DNA of 64,000 bases from Streptosporangiales bacterium (GCA_009379995.1 WHSR01000002.1:62001-126000); one strand, 5' to 3'. Counted from the stretch's first letter, positions 9,836-20,259 are shown. A program made the numbers and translations. Notes: a model not told the origin generated them from the letters alone.

Positions 9836-10471
9836 ATGCTCTACGTGACCGAAAGGTGCATCGCGGACGCCGTGCCGGACGACGTGCCGGCGCGAAGCCC
9901 CGCGAGGGGGGAAGAAGCCGACCTCCGTGAGCTCACGAACCGCGCGGTGGAAGGCGATCAGAACGCGATCGAGTCGCTCCTCGGGTCCGTGCGGCCCATG
10001 GTCGTCCGGTATTGCCGGGCGCGCCTGGGCCGGGCCGGCGGCTACTACCACATCGCTGACGATGTCGCCCAAGAGGTCTGCATCGCGGTGCTGTACGCGC
10101 TGCCCCGGTACCGCGACATGGGCCGTCCATTCACATCCTTTGTCTTCGGGATCGCCGCGCACAAGGTGGCCGACGCCGTAAGAGGGGCCGTCCGCGCCGC
10201 CGTGCCCACCGAGTATCTCCCCGACGGGCCGGACGACCGCCCGGGACCCGAGGAGACGGTGGTCCGCGTCAGCGAGGCGGAGCGCGCCAGAGCCCTGCTG
10301 TACCGGCTGCCGGAACATCAGCGAGAGCTGGTGCTATTGAGGGTGGTGGCCGGAATGTCGGCCGAGGAGACGGGTAATGTACTGGGCATGTCTGCGGGTG
10401 CGGTACGTGTGGCGCAACACCGGGCCCTCGCGCGGCTACGGACGATGGCAAGCGAGGAGATGGATGCGTGA
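9836..10471 (+). CDS. shbA: SigD/ShbA-type RNA polymerase sigma factor
   Basis: An ECF-type sigma factor of about 211 residues. Region 2 includes YHIADDVAQEVCIAVLYALPRYRD and FGIAAHKVAD; region 4 includes LPEHQRELVLLRVVAGMSAEE and the helix-turn-helix around VRVAQHRALARL. The sequence and the neighbourhood (rsdA, DUF5319, guaB, groEL1) match mycobacterial SigD and streptomycete ShbA, which drives the principal sigma gene. The start is uncertain: I used the ATG at 9836 because family members begin close to ADLRELTNRAVEG, but no clear ribosome site is visible. The stop overlaps rsdA (GTGA). Confidence 0.85.
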   Translation: MLYVTERCIADAVPDDVPARSPARGEEADLRELTNRAVEGDQNAIESLLGSVRPMVVRYCRARLGRAGGYYHIADDVAQEVCIAVLYALPRYRDMGRPFTSFVFGIAAHKVADAVRGAVRAAVPTEYLPDGPDDRPGPEETVVRVSEAERARALLYRLPEHQRELVLLRVVAGMSAEETGNVLGMSAGAVRVAQHRALARLRTMASEEMDA

Positions 10472-11457
10472 GCGCCGCACGTCCGAGAAATTCCGGACTT
10501 GTGGATCTCGTCGCGGTCCATACGTCCGATCGGACCATCGAGGCCCTGGCGGCGCGCCGCGCTGCGCCCTCTGACGACGTCGCTGTACGGCTGCTTGCCG
10601 CGCTGGCCGCCGACGTTGACGTCGACGCGGACAGGCGAGCGGGTCGCCCCGCCATCGAGGCGGTACCCGACGAGCCGGTGCCGATCGGGTCACGTCGTGA
10701 CCGGCGCAGCGGCCGCCGCATCGGTATCCGCACCGCGATCACCGCGGGCGTCGCCGCGGCGGCGCTGACCACCACCGGGGTGGCGGCTGGCACGATCGGC
10801 GGCCTCAAGTCGGTAGAGCGGGCATTGGGGATCAACGCAGAGATCGTCTCACCCGGCGAGCGGGTCCGGGAGGCCCTGGAGACGGCTCGCCACCAGATGG
10901 ATCACGGCGAGTACGCCGCCGCGCGGGAAACGCTCCGCGTCGCGTGGGGGCGGTGGGCCAGTCTCCGCGGACCGGAGGCCGCCGAGCTGGCGGATGCCAT
11001 CGAGAGCCTGCAGGCTCGGCTCGCCCGCGAAGCCGGGATACCGCCAGAACAGGTGGCGCCGAAGAGCTACCCGGACGGCCGCCCCGCACCACCGCCCGCG
11101 CCGACGGGCGTTGCCGGCGGCGGAGCGGTGTCGCCCAGCGGGGCGAGCAACGGGAACACCGGGGAAGGCGCGGTGGGCGCACCCGACACTGACACCGGAA
11201 ACGGCGGCAACGGATCGGCATCCAGGCCGAAGGACAAGGCGAAGGTGGCGCCGGATCCCCAGCCCACCGATGCCGACGGAGGCTCCGGGGGCAGCCCGTC
11301 GCCGCAGCCCACGACGACGGCCTCTCCGGAGCCCAGCACGACATCCTCGCAGAGCACCGAAGCGACCCAGGAGGGGTTGCAGAACGTCGAACCGACCGCA
11401 CAGGAACAGAACGCCGACTCGGACGGTCCGGACGACACGGCCACCCCTGACCCGTGA
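10468..11457 (+). CDS. rsdA: Membrane anti-sigma factor, RsdA-like
   Basis: A 329-residue membrane protein. Residues 10-50 (LVDLVAVHTSDRTIEAL...) match the sigma-binding region of RsdA, the anti-SigD factor. One membrane segment spans about 88-110. A helical stretch and a long disordered Gly/Pro/Thr/Ser-rich outer tail follow. It overlaps the sigma gene by four bases (GTGA), so the two are translationally coupled, as expected for a sigma/anti-sigma pair controlled by regulated proteolysis. Its TGA stop lies inside the left arm of a palindromic repeat. Confidence 0.85.
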   Translation: MSAARPRNSGLVDLVAVHTSDRTIEALAARRAAPSDDVAVRLLAALAADVDVDADRRAGRPAIEAVPDEPVPIGSRRDRRSGRRIGIRTAITAGVAAAALTTTGVAAGTIGGLKSVERALGINAEIVSPGERVREALETARHQMDHGEYAAARETLRVAWGRWASLRGPEAAELADAIESLQARLAREAGIPPEQVAPKSYPDGRPAPPPAPTGVAGGGAVSPSGASNGNTGEGAVGAPDTDTGNGGNGSASRPKDKAKVAPDPQPTDADGGSGGSPSPQPTTTASPEPSTTSSQSTEATQEGLQNVEPTAQEQNADSDGPDDTATPDP

Positions 11458-11509
11458 TCTTGCAGAAATTTCAAACCGACCCGGTTTGAAATTTCTGCAA
11501 GATCACGGG
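11451..11509. repeat. Dispersed palindrome, family B, copy 1
   Basis: A perfect 28-bp inverted repeat with a three-base loop (arms 11451-11478 and 11482-11509). The arm core is CGTGATCTTGCAGAAATTTC. It supplies the TGA stop of rsdA and fills the gap to the convergent DUF5319 gene. It is the longest of four family B copies (others at 35054, 45614, 60422). A bidirectional terminator role fits the position. Confidence 0.95.
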
Positions 11510-11522
11510 CATTTGGGGCAGT

Positions 11523-11909
11523 TCAGTAGCCCTTGCTCTCCTCGCTGTCGATCACGCCATCGACGTAGCCGCGGGCGTAGTCCCAGGTCACGTACTCGCT
11601 GGGATCGGGGCCGCACGCCGGCTCGTGCACCTGCTGCCCGCCGTTCTCCAGGAGCTGGCGAAGGTTGCCATGGAGGAGGTCCCAGCCGAGGTAGTGGACC
11701 TCACCGCAGTCGGCACAGTCGATCGCCATCCCCTTGACTCCCTGCGGCTCCAGCAGGGCGCGGAACACCTCCAGGTCGGCAAGGTCGGAGAGCACCTCTT
11801 CCTGCTCCGCCGGGTCGAGCTGCCGCGCCTCGTCCTCGTCGTCGCCGAGCGCGGCGGACGGGTCGAACGGGTCATCCCGGAACGGGTCCTGCGGAGTGTC
11901 GTCATGCAC
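11523..11909 (-). CDS. DUF5319 family protein
   Basis: A 128-residue acidic protein with DCADCGEVHYLGWDLLHGNL and the C-terminal EYVTWDYARGYVDG, characteristic of DUF5319 (mycobacterial Rv3412 type). The CxxC pair may bind metal. Function is unknown, but the gene is consistently found between the SigD/RsdA pair and guaB. The start is GTG at 11909. The only ribosome-site-like sequence (GGAGG) is one base away, too close, whereas TAGCGT lies six bases upstream, so the mRNA may be leaderless. Confidence 0.85.
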   Translation of the reverse strand: MHDDTPQDPFRDDPFDPSAALGDDEDEARQLDPAEQEEVLSDLADLEVFRALLEPQGVKGMAIDCADCGEVHYLGWDLLHGNLRQLLENGGQQVHEPACGPDPSEYVTWDYARGYVDGVIDSEESKGY

Positions 11910-11915
11910 TCCTCC

Positions 11916-11921
11916 ACGCTA
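11916..11921 (-). promoter_or_regulatory. Candidate -10 element for leaderless DUF5319 mRNA
   Basis: TAGCGT on the minus strand, six bases before the GTG start. A TANNNT hexamer at this distance is the typical arrangement for leaderless actinobacterial transcripts. No good -35 is visible. Confidence 0.4.
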
Positions 11922-12013
11922 ACGTGACGCACGACATCGTTCGCCCGGCAGGGCGGATGCGGGCCGGCGGGGCTCGGCGCGTCGCGGCGTCGTCTCTCCT
12001 ACGATGAAGGTGA

Positions 12014-13591
<1,578 letters not shown>

Positions 13592-13609
13592 CGAAGGGAT
13601 TCCGCGCTG

Positions 13610-14719
13610 GTGGCTGAGGTCGAGATCGGTCGCGGCAAGACCGGACGCCGCGCGTACGGCTTCGAGGACATCGGCGTCGTACCGGCCCGGCGGACCCGTG
13701 ACCCCGAGGAGGTCTCCACCGCCTGGCAGATCGACGCCTACCGGTTCGAGTTGCCGCTGGTGGTCAGCCCGATGGACAGCGTCGTCTCGCCGCGTACGGC
13801 CATCGAGATCGGCCGGCTCGGCGGTCTGGCCGTCCTCGACCTCGAGGGGCTGTGGACGCGCTACAAAGACCCGGAGCCGCTGCTGGCCGAGATCGTCGAG
13901 CTCGACGACGACAGGGCGACCGAACGGCTGCAGGAGATCTACGCCGAGCCGATCCAGGAGGACCTGATCGGGCAGCGGATCCAGGAGGTCCGGGACGCGG
14001 GCGTCGTCACCGCGGCGCGGCTGAGCCCGCAGCGTACGACGCGGCTGCACAAGGCTGTCATCGACGCGGGCGTGGACATCTTCGTGATCCGCGGCACCAC
14101 CGTCTCCGCGGAGCACGTGTCCGGCCGGGCCGAGCCGCTCAACCTCAAGCAGTTCATCTACGAGCTCGACGTGCCGGTGATCGTGGGCGGCTGCGCCACC
14201 TACCAGGCGGCCCTGCACCTCATGCGCACCGGCGCGGCAGGGGTTCTTGTCGGTTTCGGCGGCGGGTCCGCGCACACCACCCGTACCGTCCTCGGTGTGT
14301 CGGTACCCATGGCCACCTCGGTGGGCGACGTGGCGGCGGCCCGGCGCGACTACCTCGACGAGTCGGGCGGCCGGTACGTGCACGTGATAGCCGACGGCGG
14401 GATGAGCCGCAGCGGCGACATCGTCAAGGCCCTGGCCTGCGGCGCGGATGCGGTCATGGTGGGCTCGCCGCTGGCCCGGGCGGTCGAGGCCCCGGGGCGC
14501 GGCTACCACTGGGGGAGCGAGGCGGCGCACGCGATGCTCCCCCGTGGCGCGCGGGTTGGGGTCGGCACGATCGGGACGCTGGAGCAGATCGTGCACGGAC
14601 CCTCGGCGATGCCGGACGGGTCGATGAACCTCATGGGCGCGCTGCGCCGGGCCATGGCGACCGCCGGCTACTCCGACCTGAAGGAGTTCCAGCGGGTCGA
14701 GGTGGTCGTCCACCAATGA
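13610..14719 (+). CDS. guaB3: GuaB3 family IMP dehydrogenase-related protein
   Basis: A 369-residue TIM-barrel protein related to IMP dehydrogenase but without a CBS module. Barrel motifs such as FELPLVVSPMDSVVSP, VIADGGMSRSGDI and the C-terminal DLKEFQRVEV are those of actinobacterial GuaB3. The active-site loop reads GGGSAHTTR, so the catalytic cysteine of IMP dehydrogenase is replaced (His222). True IMP dehydrogenase activity is therefore unlikely; the family's reaction is not settled to my knowledge. The GTG start at 13610 lies 18 bases after guaB, suggesting one operon. Confidence 0.92.
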   Translation: MAEVEIGRGKTGRRAYGFEDIGVVPARRTRDPEEVSTAWQIDAYRFELPLVVSPMDSVVSPRTAIEIGRLGGLAVLDLEGLWTRYKDPEPLLAEIVELDDDRATERLQEIYAEPIQEDLIGQRIQEVRDAGVVTAARLSPQRTTRLHKAVIDAGVDIFVIRGTTVSAEHVSGRAEPLNLKQFIYELDVPVIVGGCATYQAALHLMRTGAAGVLVGFGGGSAHTTRTVLGVSVPMATSVGDVAAARRDYLDESGGRYVHVIADGGMSRSGDIVKALACGADAVMVGSPLARAVEAPGRGYHWGSEAAHAMLPRGARVGVGTIGTLEQIVHGPSAMPDGSMNLMGALRRAMATAGYSDLKEFQRVEVVVHQ

Positions 14720-14750
14720 ACCCTCCGTAGGGGGCGACCGGAGAGTGGTG

Positions 14751-16466
14751 ATGATGCCTGCACGACTGGGGCCGGCGGAGCGCGAGGAGGCGCTCGCCCA
14801 CCTGGCAGCTAACGAACTCGACCTCGTCGTCGTTGGCGGCGGCATCGTCGGCGCGGGCATCGCCCTCGACGCCGCGGCGCGCGGGCTCACCGTCGGGCTG
14901 GTCGAGGCGCGTGACTTCGCTTCGGGTACGTCCAGCCGATCCAGCAAGCTGATCCACGGTGGGCTGCGCTACCTGGAGAACCTGGAGTTCCCGCTGGTGC
15001 GTGAGGCGCTGCAGGAGCGGGCACTGCTGCTGCAGCGGCTCGCGCCGCACCTGGTACGCCCGGTGCCGTTCCTCTACCCGCTGACCCGCCACTGGGAGCG
15101 GGCGTACGTGGCGACCGGCGTCGGCCTGTACGACGTGCTCGGCCTGTCCCTGGGATACAGCCGGGGACTGCCCCGGCACCGCCACCTCACCCGCACCCAG
15201 GCGCTCCGGGCCGCCCCCGCGCTGAAGCGGAACGCTCTGGTCGGAGCGGTCCTGTACTGGGACGCGCAGGTCGACGACGCGCGGTACGTGGTAACGACGC
15301 TGCGCACCGCGGCAACGTACGGGGCGCACGTCGCCTCCCGTACCCAGGTCCTGGGCTTTCTGCGAGAAGGAGAACACGTCACCGGGGTGCGGGTCCGCGA
15401 CCTGGAGGCCGACCGCGAGTTCAACGTACGCGCCAAGCAGGTGGTCAACGCGACAGGCGTGTGGACCGACGACATCCAGGCGTTGGTGGGCGGTCGGGGG
15501 CAGATACACATACAGGCGTCCAAGGGGATCCACTTGGTCGTGCCCCGCGACCGCGTCCACTCGCGCTCCGGGATCGTGATGCGCACCGAGACCAGCGTGC
15601 TGTTCCTCATCCCGTGGGGTCGGCACTGGATCATCGGCACCACCGACACGGATTGGAACCTGGACAAGGCCCATCCGGCGGCCAGCCGCACCGACATCGA
15701 CTACCTGATCGAGCACGCGAACCGGGTCCTCGCCGTCCCGCTGACCCGCGACGACGTGGAGGGCGTCTACGCGGGTCTGCGGCCGCTGCTCGCCGGCGAG
15801 TCCGACGAGACCTCGAAGCTGTCCCGCGAGCACACGGTCGCCCATCCGGTGCCCGGACTCGTTCTGGTGGCCGGCGGCAAGTACACGACGTACCGCGTCA
15901 TGGCCAAGGACGCCGTCGACGCGGTCGCCCACGGTCTGGACGAGAAGGTGCCGCCGTCGTGCACCGACGTGGTACCGCTGGTCGGGGCCGACGGGTTCCA
16001 GGCCAGGTGGAACGCCCGCCACCGGCTCGCGGACTGCTCCGGCCTCCATGTGGCCCGCATCGAGCACCTCCTGCGCCGGTACGGGTCCCTGGTCGACGAG
16101 GTGCTCGCGCTGGTGCGCGAGCGCCCCGACCTCGGCCGGCCGATCGAGGGTGCCGACGACTACCTGCGTGCCGAGGTGGTGTACGCGACCTCGCACGAGG
16201 GCGCGCGTCACCTGGACGACGTTCTCGCGCGACGGACGCACGCCTCGATCGAGACCTGGGATCGCGGCGAAGGGGCCGCGGACGAGGCCGCCCGGCTGAT
16301 GGGCGAGGAGCTGGGGTGGACCGGCGAGCAGGTGGAGCGCGAGGTCGCGTACTACCGCAAGCGGGTCCAGGCCGAGCGGGACTCGCAGGAGCAGCCGGGC
16401 GACCAGGAGGCCGACGCGGTGCGCCTGGGCGCGCCGGAGATCGTGCCGACCGCGCAGCCGGCCTGA
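14751..16466 (+). CDS. glpD: Glycerol-3-phosphate dehydrogenase (FAD)
   Basis: A 571-residue membrane-associated flavoprotein that oxidises sn-glycerol 3-phosphate to dihydroxyacetone phosphate and feeds electrons to quinones. The FAD Rossmann motif VVVGGGIVGAGIALDAAARG, the GlpD signature SGTSSRSSKLIHGGLRYLE and the second motif VAGGKYTTYRVMAKDA are all clear. The ATG at 14751 follows GGAG by eight bases; upstream GTGs at 14745 and 14748 are in frame. It follows guaB3 by 31 bases and could be read with it. Glycerol uptake genes are not nearby. Confidence 0.95.
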   Translation: MMPARLGPAEREEALAHLAANELDLVVVGGGIVGAGIALDAAARGLTVGLVEARDFASGTSSRSSKLIHGGLRYLENLEFPLVREALQERALLLQRLAPHLVRPVPFLYPLTRHWERAYVATGVGLYDVLGLSLGYSRGLPRHRHLTRTQALRAAPALKRNALVGAVLYWDAQVDDARYVVTTLRTAATYGAHVASRTQVLGFLREGEHVTGVRVRDLEADREFNVRAKQVVNATGVWTDDIQALVGGRGQIHIQASKGIHLVVPRDRVHSRSGIVMRTETSVLFLIPWGRHWIIGTTDTDWNLDKAHPAASRTDIDYLIEHANRVLAVPLTRDDVEGVYAGLRPLLAGESDETSKLSREHTVAHPVPGLVLVAGGKYTTYRVMAKDAVDAVAHGLDEKVPPSCTDVVPLVGADGFQARWNARHRLADCSGLHVARIEHLLRRYGSLVDEVLALVRERPDLGRPIEGADDYLRAEVVYATSHEGARHLDDVLARRTHASIETWDRGEGAADEAARLMGEELGWTGEQVEREVAYYRKRVQAERDSQEQPGDQEADAVRLGAPEIVPTAQPA

Positions 16467-16664
16467 GCCGTCTGAGCCGGCCTGAAGTCCCTATCCGGCC
16501 GTTCTGCACAACCTAGGGCCGCCCGGTTCAGCGGGTTTGTGCTGGTTGTCCGGGACTTGGCAAGATGCGCTTGACGAAAATCGAGGGGTAGGGAAGTCTT
16601 TTCACGACCGCTATGTATCAGGAGCCCCACCGGGGGGCTCATGTATGCGGGGGTGATGAGGAAA

Positions 16665-16976
16665 ATGGCACAAGGCTACCGTACAACCGTCGAGACAATG
16701 CAGGCTGCTGCGAACCACACGCAGCAGGTCAACCAGGACGTCCAGGCAGAGCTGAAGTCCCTGATGGCCAAGATCATGCCGATCACTTCGGGCTTCAAGG
16801 GGAATGCCGCGACGAGTTTCATCCAGCTCCAGCAGCGCTGGGACGAGGCCGCCACGAGGCTCAACAACGCGCTGGCGGACATCGCCGAGGGAATCCGGCA
16901 GAACAGCACCACCTACCAGACCTCCGACGAGAGCGTATCGGAGTCGTTCCGCGGTATCGGTGGGGCGCTGGGCTAA
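16665..16976 (+). CDS. WXG100 (ESAT-6-like) protein 1
   Basis: A 103-residue helical-hairpin protein of the WXG100 family, substrates of type VII (ESX) secretion. The turn motif is GFKG, so the tryptophan is replaced by Phe44. Near the C-terminus YQTSD matches the YxxxD/E export signal. The ATG at 16665 has an extended ribosome site, GGGGGTGAT; in-frame ATGs at 16641 and 16656 are less well placed. It is followed after 52 bases by a second WXG100 gene, and the pair probably forms a heterodimer. Confidence 0.85.
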   Translation: MAQGYRTTVETMQAAANHTQQVNQDVQAELKSLMAKIMPITSGFKGNAATSFIQLQQRWDEAATRLNNALADIAEGIRQNSTTYQTSDESVSESFRGIGGALG

Positions 16977-17028
16977 GGCCCACCGGGACGACGCCGCAAC
17001 GCGAGATCTTCAACGAGAGGTGTGAACA

Positions 17029-17316
17029 GTGGGGCAGATCCAAGTCACTTTTGGGATGCTGCAGCAGGCTGTCGCCGACACCGGCGCCACCGCGAGCAAC
17101 CTGGAGGGCAAGCTCGGTGACCTCAAGGGTTACCTCCAGCCCATCGTAGGCGAGTGGGACGGCGAGGCGAAGGAGCTCTGGCACGCCAAGCAGCAGCAGT
17201 GGGACCAGGCGCAGCAGGAGATCAACCAGATGCTGCAGCAGATCTCCCGTGCTCTGCAGCAAGCGGCCGAGGACTTCCAGGGCGCGGAGAACGCCAACAA
17301 GGCCGTCTGGGGCTGA
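17029..17316 (+). CDS. WXG100 (ESAT-6-like) protein 2
   Basis: A 95-residue WXG100 protein with a canonical turn motif, EWDGEAKELW (Trp43-x-Gly45), and two amphipathic helices. It lacks an obvious YxxxD/E tail, so it likely pairs with the upstream protein that has one, like EsxA/EsxB. The start is GTG at 17029, with GAGAGG about ten bases upstream. A strong hairpin follows 43 bases after the stop, at the start of the mycosin gene. Confidence 0.9.
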   Translation: MGQIQVTFGMLQQAVADTGATASNLEGKLGDLKGYLQPIVGEWDGEAKELWHAKQQQWDQAQQEINQMLQQISRALQQAAEDFQGAENANKAVWG

Positions 17317-17344
17317 GTTCCTGGTAGCAAAGCCGACGCAGAGC

Positions 17345-18541
17345 TTGGTCAGTTCTGGCAAGGCGGGCCGGTTCGTCCGGCCCGCCTTGTGGTTTCTCGG
17401 AACGGCCGCCGCCGTCAACGCGGCGGCCGTTTTCGTGCTGCCCGCCCGGCCAGCCGTTGCGGACAACGTCCGGGCATCCCAGTGGCACCTGCTCTCCCTG
17501 GACGTCGCGAAGACGCACCGGGTCAGCCGCGGCAAGGGGGTCACGGTAGCGGTGATCGACTCGGGTGTGCAGGCGAGCCATCCCGATCTTCGGGGCTCCG
17601 TGGTACGCGGCCGCGACTTCGTAGGGGACACGGACGGACGGGTGGATAGAAACGGGCACGGCACCGGCGTGGCCGCGCTGATCGCCGGGCACGGGCACGG
17701 CACCGGCGACGGGGCCCTGGGCCTGGCGCCGCGGGCGACGATCCTGCCAGTCCGGGTGAGCAATCCGAACGGGAAGTACACCTCGACAGCCGCGGCACAG
17801 GGGGTCCGCTGGGCCGTGGACCACGGGGCGGACGTCATCAACATGTCGGGGGGCGCGTCGGCCGACGATCCGGCCCTGCGCGGCGCGGTCGCCTACGCGC
17901 AGGCCCGCGACGTCGTGGTCGTCGCCAGCGCCGGCAACACCGACCAGGGGGACCGGCGGGTGCTCTACCCCGCGGCGTACCCGGGCGTCGTCGCCGTCTC
18001 CGCGGTGGACGGGACCGACAAGTTCTCGCCGGACTCGGTGCGGGGCCCGCGGGTGGCGCTGGCCGCGCCCGGCGTGCGGGTGGTGACCGCCACCACCGAC
18101 GGCGGCTACGCGATCGGTGCCGGCACCAGCGACGCGGCAGCGCTCGTCTCCGGCGCCGCGGCGCTGGTCCGGGCCGAGCATCCGGACCTGGACGCCACGA
18201 ACGTGGTGAACCGGCTGATCCGCACCGCCGAGGACCGGGGACCCAGCGGACGGGATCCGCGCTACGGGTTCGGCACCGTCGTTCCCGTCGCCGCGCTCAC
18301 CGCCGACGTGCCCCGGGTCGCGGAGAACCCGCTCGGCACAACGACGGTCAGCGCGCCCAGGCGGCACGGGTTCCGGCCGCCGGGCGCGTCCGGAACGCCC
18401 GGGGGAGACGCCGAGCCCGGCGTGGTCTCCGGCCTCCCGGCCCGCCTTCTGCCGGCGCTCGTTGGCGCCGCGGCGGTGCTGCTGGCCTGCCTGAGCGTGG
18501 CGGTCGGATGGATGGTGACCGCCCGCCGCCGATCCCGCTAG
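17345..18541 (+). CDS. mycP: Mycosin-like S8 serine protease
   Basis: A subtilisin-family protease of about 398 residues, anchored outside the membrane. A signal peptide ends near PARPAVA-DN. The catalytic triad is Asp72 (VIDSGV), His105 (NGHGTG) and Ser262 (GTSDAA), with oxyanion Asn in SAGN. A C-terminal membrane helix is followed by RRRSR. This is the architecture of MycP of type VII secretion. The start is unclear: TTG at 17345 gives a proper basic n-region, TTG at 17387 a shorter one, and neither has a clear ribosome site, so coupling to the WXG100 gene is likely. Confidence 0.85.
   Translation: MVSSGKAGRFVRPALWFLGTAAAVNAAAVFVLPARPAVADNVRASQWHLLSLDVAKTHRVSRGKGVTVAVIDSGVQASHPDLRGSVVRGRDFVGDTDGRVDRNGHGTGVAALIAGHGHGTGDGALGLAPRATILPVRVSNPNGKYTSTAAAQGVRWAVDHGADVINMSGGASADDPALRGAVAYAQARDVVVVASAGNTDQGDRRVLYPAAYPGVVAVSAVDGTDKFSPDSVRGPRVALAAPGVRVVTATTDGGYAIGAGTSDAAALVSGAAALVRAEHPDLDATNVVNRLIRTAEDRGPSGRDPRYGFGTVVPVAALTADVPRVAENPLGTTTVSAPRRHGFRPPGASGTPGGDAEPGVVSGLPARLLPALVGAAAVLLACLSVAVGWMVTARRRSR
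17359..17389 (+). terminator. Hairpin between WXG100 pair and mycosin (attenuator candidate)
   Basis: A perfect 13-bp stem, CAAGGCGGGCCGG with CCGGCCCGCCTTG, and a five-base loop, 43 bases after the second WXG100 stop. It lies within or just before the mycosin signal-peptide codons, so it could limit read-through and keep WXG100 mRNA in excess. A second G+C-rich stem occurs at 17401-17431. Confidence 0.65.
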
Positions 18542-18616
18542 CGCCGTGGCCGAAACCGGCTCGGCATGCATTGCGTAGTCTTCCCGTTACTGGCTGAAAC
18601 GTCCGGTGATCCGTTC

Positions 18617-18622
18617 TACGCT
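18617..18622 (+). promoter_or_regulatory. Candidate -10 element upstream of aldehyde dehydrogenase
   Basis: TACGCT ends six bases before the ATG at 18629. This TANNNT spacing suggests a leaderless mRNA, and no ribosome site is visible ahead of this gene. The -35 region is not clear. Confidence 0.4.
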
Positions 18623-18628
18623 GCGGCC

Positions 18629-20257
18629 ATGGCTTCCGAAACCGCTGCCACAAAGGAATCCGCGTCGATCGCGAAGGCCGAAAGCGCCGAAAGCGCAAAG
18701 GGCTCCGAGGGCGGGCGGACCATCGCCCCCGATCTGATCTCCCGGCTCACCGCACGGGTGGTCTCCGGCGGCGGGTCCACCGTCACCACGTACGCGCCGT
18801 TCACCCAGAAGCCGCTGGCGACGATCCCGCAGTCGGATCCGGACGACGTCGTCGCCGCGTACGAGCGCGCCCGGGCCGCCGGGCGTGCCTGGGCCGAGCG
18901 CGATCCCCGCGAGCGGGCGAAGCCGTTCCTTCGGTTCGCCGAGGCAGTGCTCGACCGCCAGGCGGAGATCCTCGACATCATCCAGTGGGAGAACGGCAAG
19001 GCGCGCAAGCACGCCTTCGAGGAGGTAGTCGACGTCTCCGCGGTGTCGCTGTACTACGCGCGCCGCGCGGCGCGCCTGCTCCGGCCGCGGAGCCGGGCCG
19101 GCGCCCTGCCGGTGTTCACCCGCACCCGCGAGCTGCACCACCCGAAGGGTGTCGTGGGCGTCATCACGCCGTGGAACTACCCGTTCGCGCTGGCGGTCAC
19201 CGACGTCGTTCCGGCGCTGCTCGCCGGCAACGCGGTGGTACACAAGCCGGACACGCAGACCGCGCTTACCGCGCTGTGGGCCGTCCAGGTGCTCGAGGAG
19301 TGCGGGCTGCCGGAAGGGCTGTGGCAGGTAGCGCTCGGCGAGCCGGGTACCGTCGGTGACCCCCTCGTCGACGGCGCCGACTACGTGTGCTTCACCGGCT
19401 CGACCCGGGCCGGCCGGGCGATCGCCGAGCGGGCCGCCGGTCGGCTGATCGGCTGCTCGCTGGAGCTCGGCGGCAAGAACCCGATGCTCGTGCTGTCCGA
19501 CGCCGACCTCGACCGGACCACCGAGGGGGCGCTGCGGGCCTGCTTCGCCACGGCCGGCCAGCTGTGCATCTCGATGGAGCGGATGTACGTGCACGAGTCG
19601 GTGTACGACGCCTTCCTCGAGCGCTTCCTGGACCGGATCCGCGGCATGCGGCTGGGCCAGGAGCTGGACTTCACCGCCGACATGGGCTCGCTCACCTTCC
19701 CGCGTCAGCTGGAACGGGTCAGCGCGCACGTGGACGGCGCCCGGGAGGCGGACGCCACCGTGCTGTCCGGGGGGCGGCCCCGCCCGGACGTCGGCCCGCT
19801 CTTCTACGAGCCGACGGTGCTCACCGACGTGACGCCGCGCATGGCGGTGTGCCGGGAGGAGACGTTCGGCCCGGTCGTGTCCGTGTACCGGTTCCACGAC
19901 GAGGACGAGGCGGCGCGCCTCGCCAACGACACCTCCTACGGGCTCAACGCCAGCGTGTGGACCCGCGACGTCGGCCGTGGCCGGGCGATCGCCAGGAGGA
20001 TCAGGGCCGGAACCGTCAACGTCAACGAGGGCTACGGCTCGGCGTACGCCTCATACGATGCGCCCATGGGCGGGATGAACGATTCCGGGCTGGGCCGGCG
20101 GCACGGCGCCGAGGGCCTACTCAAGTACACCGAGGCGCAGACGGTCGCCAGCCAGCACGTCCTCGGGTTCGATCCGAAGTTCGGGATGACCGCCGAGCGG
20201 TACGCGGCGATGCTCACCGCGATGCTCAAGGTGCTCAAGCGGACGAGGATCCGGTAG
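18629..20257 (+). CDS. NAD(P)-dependent aldehyde dehydrogenase (succinic-semialdehyde type)
   Basis: A 542-residue aldehyde dehydrogenase of the GabD2 (succinate-semialdehyde) type. Typical motifs are TPWNYPF, the general-base Glu in LELGGKNP, the nucleophile region GQLCIS and EETFGPVVSVYRF. An extra Ala/Glu/Ser/Lys-rich leader of about 30 residues precedes the domain. The substrate is inferred from family resemblance only. It is followed after two bases by a GMC oxidoreductase, so the two are almost certainly one operon, perhaps oxidising an alcohol through the aldehyde to an acid. Confidence 0.88.
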   Translation: MASETAATKESASIAKAESAESAKGSEGGRTIAPDLISRLTARVVSGGGSTVTTYAPFTQKPLATIPQSDPDDVVAAYERARAAGRAWAERDPRERAKPFLRFAEAVLDRQAEILDIIQWENGKARKHAFEEVVDVSAVSLYYARRAARLLRPRSRAGALPVFTRTRELHHPKGVVGVITPWNYPFALAVTDVVPALLAGNAVVHKPDTQTALTALWAVQVLEECGLPEGLWQVALGEPGTVGDPLVDGADYVCFTGSTRAGRAIAERAAGRLIGCSLELGGKNPMLVLSDADLDRTTEGALRACFATAGQLCISMERMYVHESVYDAFLERFLDRIRGMRLGQELDFTADMGSLTFPRQLERVSAHVDGAREADATVLSGGRPRPDVGPLFYEPTVLTDVTPRMAVCREETFGPVVSVYRFHDEDEAARLANDTSYGLNASVWTRDVGRGRAIARRIRAGTVNVNEGYGSAYASYDAPMGGMNDSGLGRRHGAEGLLKYTEAQTVASQHVLGFDPKFGMTAERYAAMLTAMLKVLKRTRIR

Positions 20258-20259
20258 CC

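Noticed and set aside
16622..16640. GAGCCCC-ACC-GGGGGGCTC hairpin before the first WXG100 gene as a riboswitch-like element.
   Set aside because: Only a seven-base stem with no conserved aptamer features; at most a minor 5' structure.
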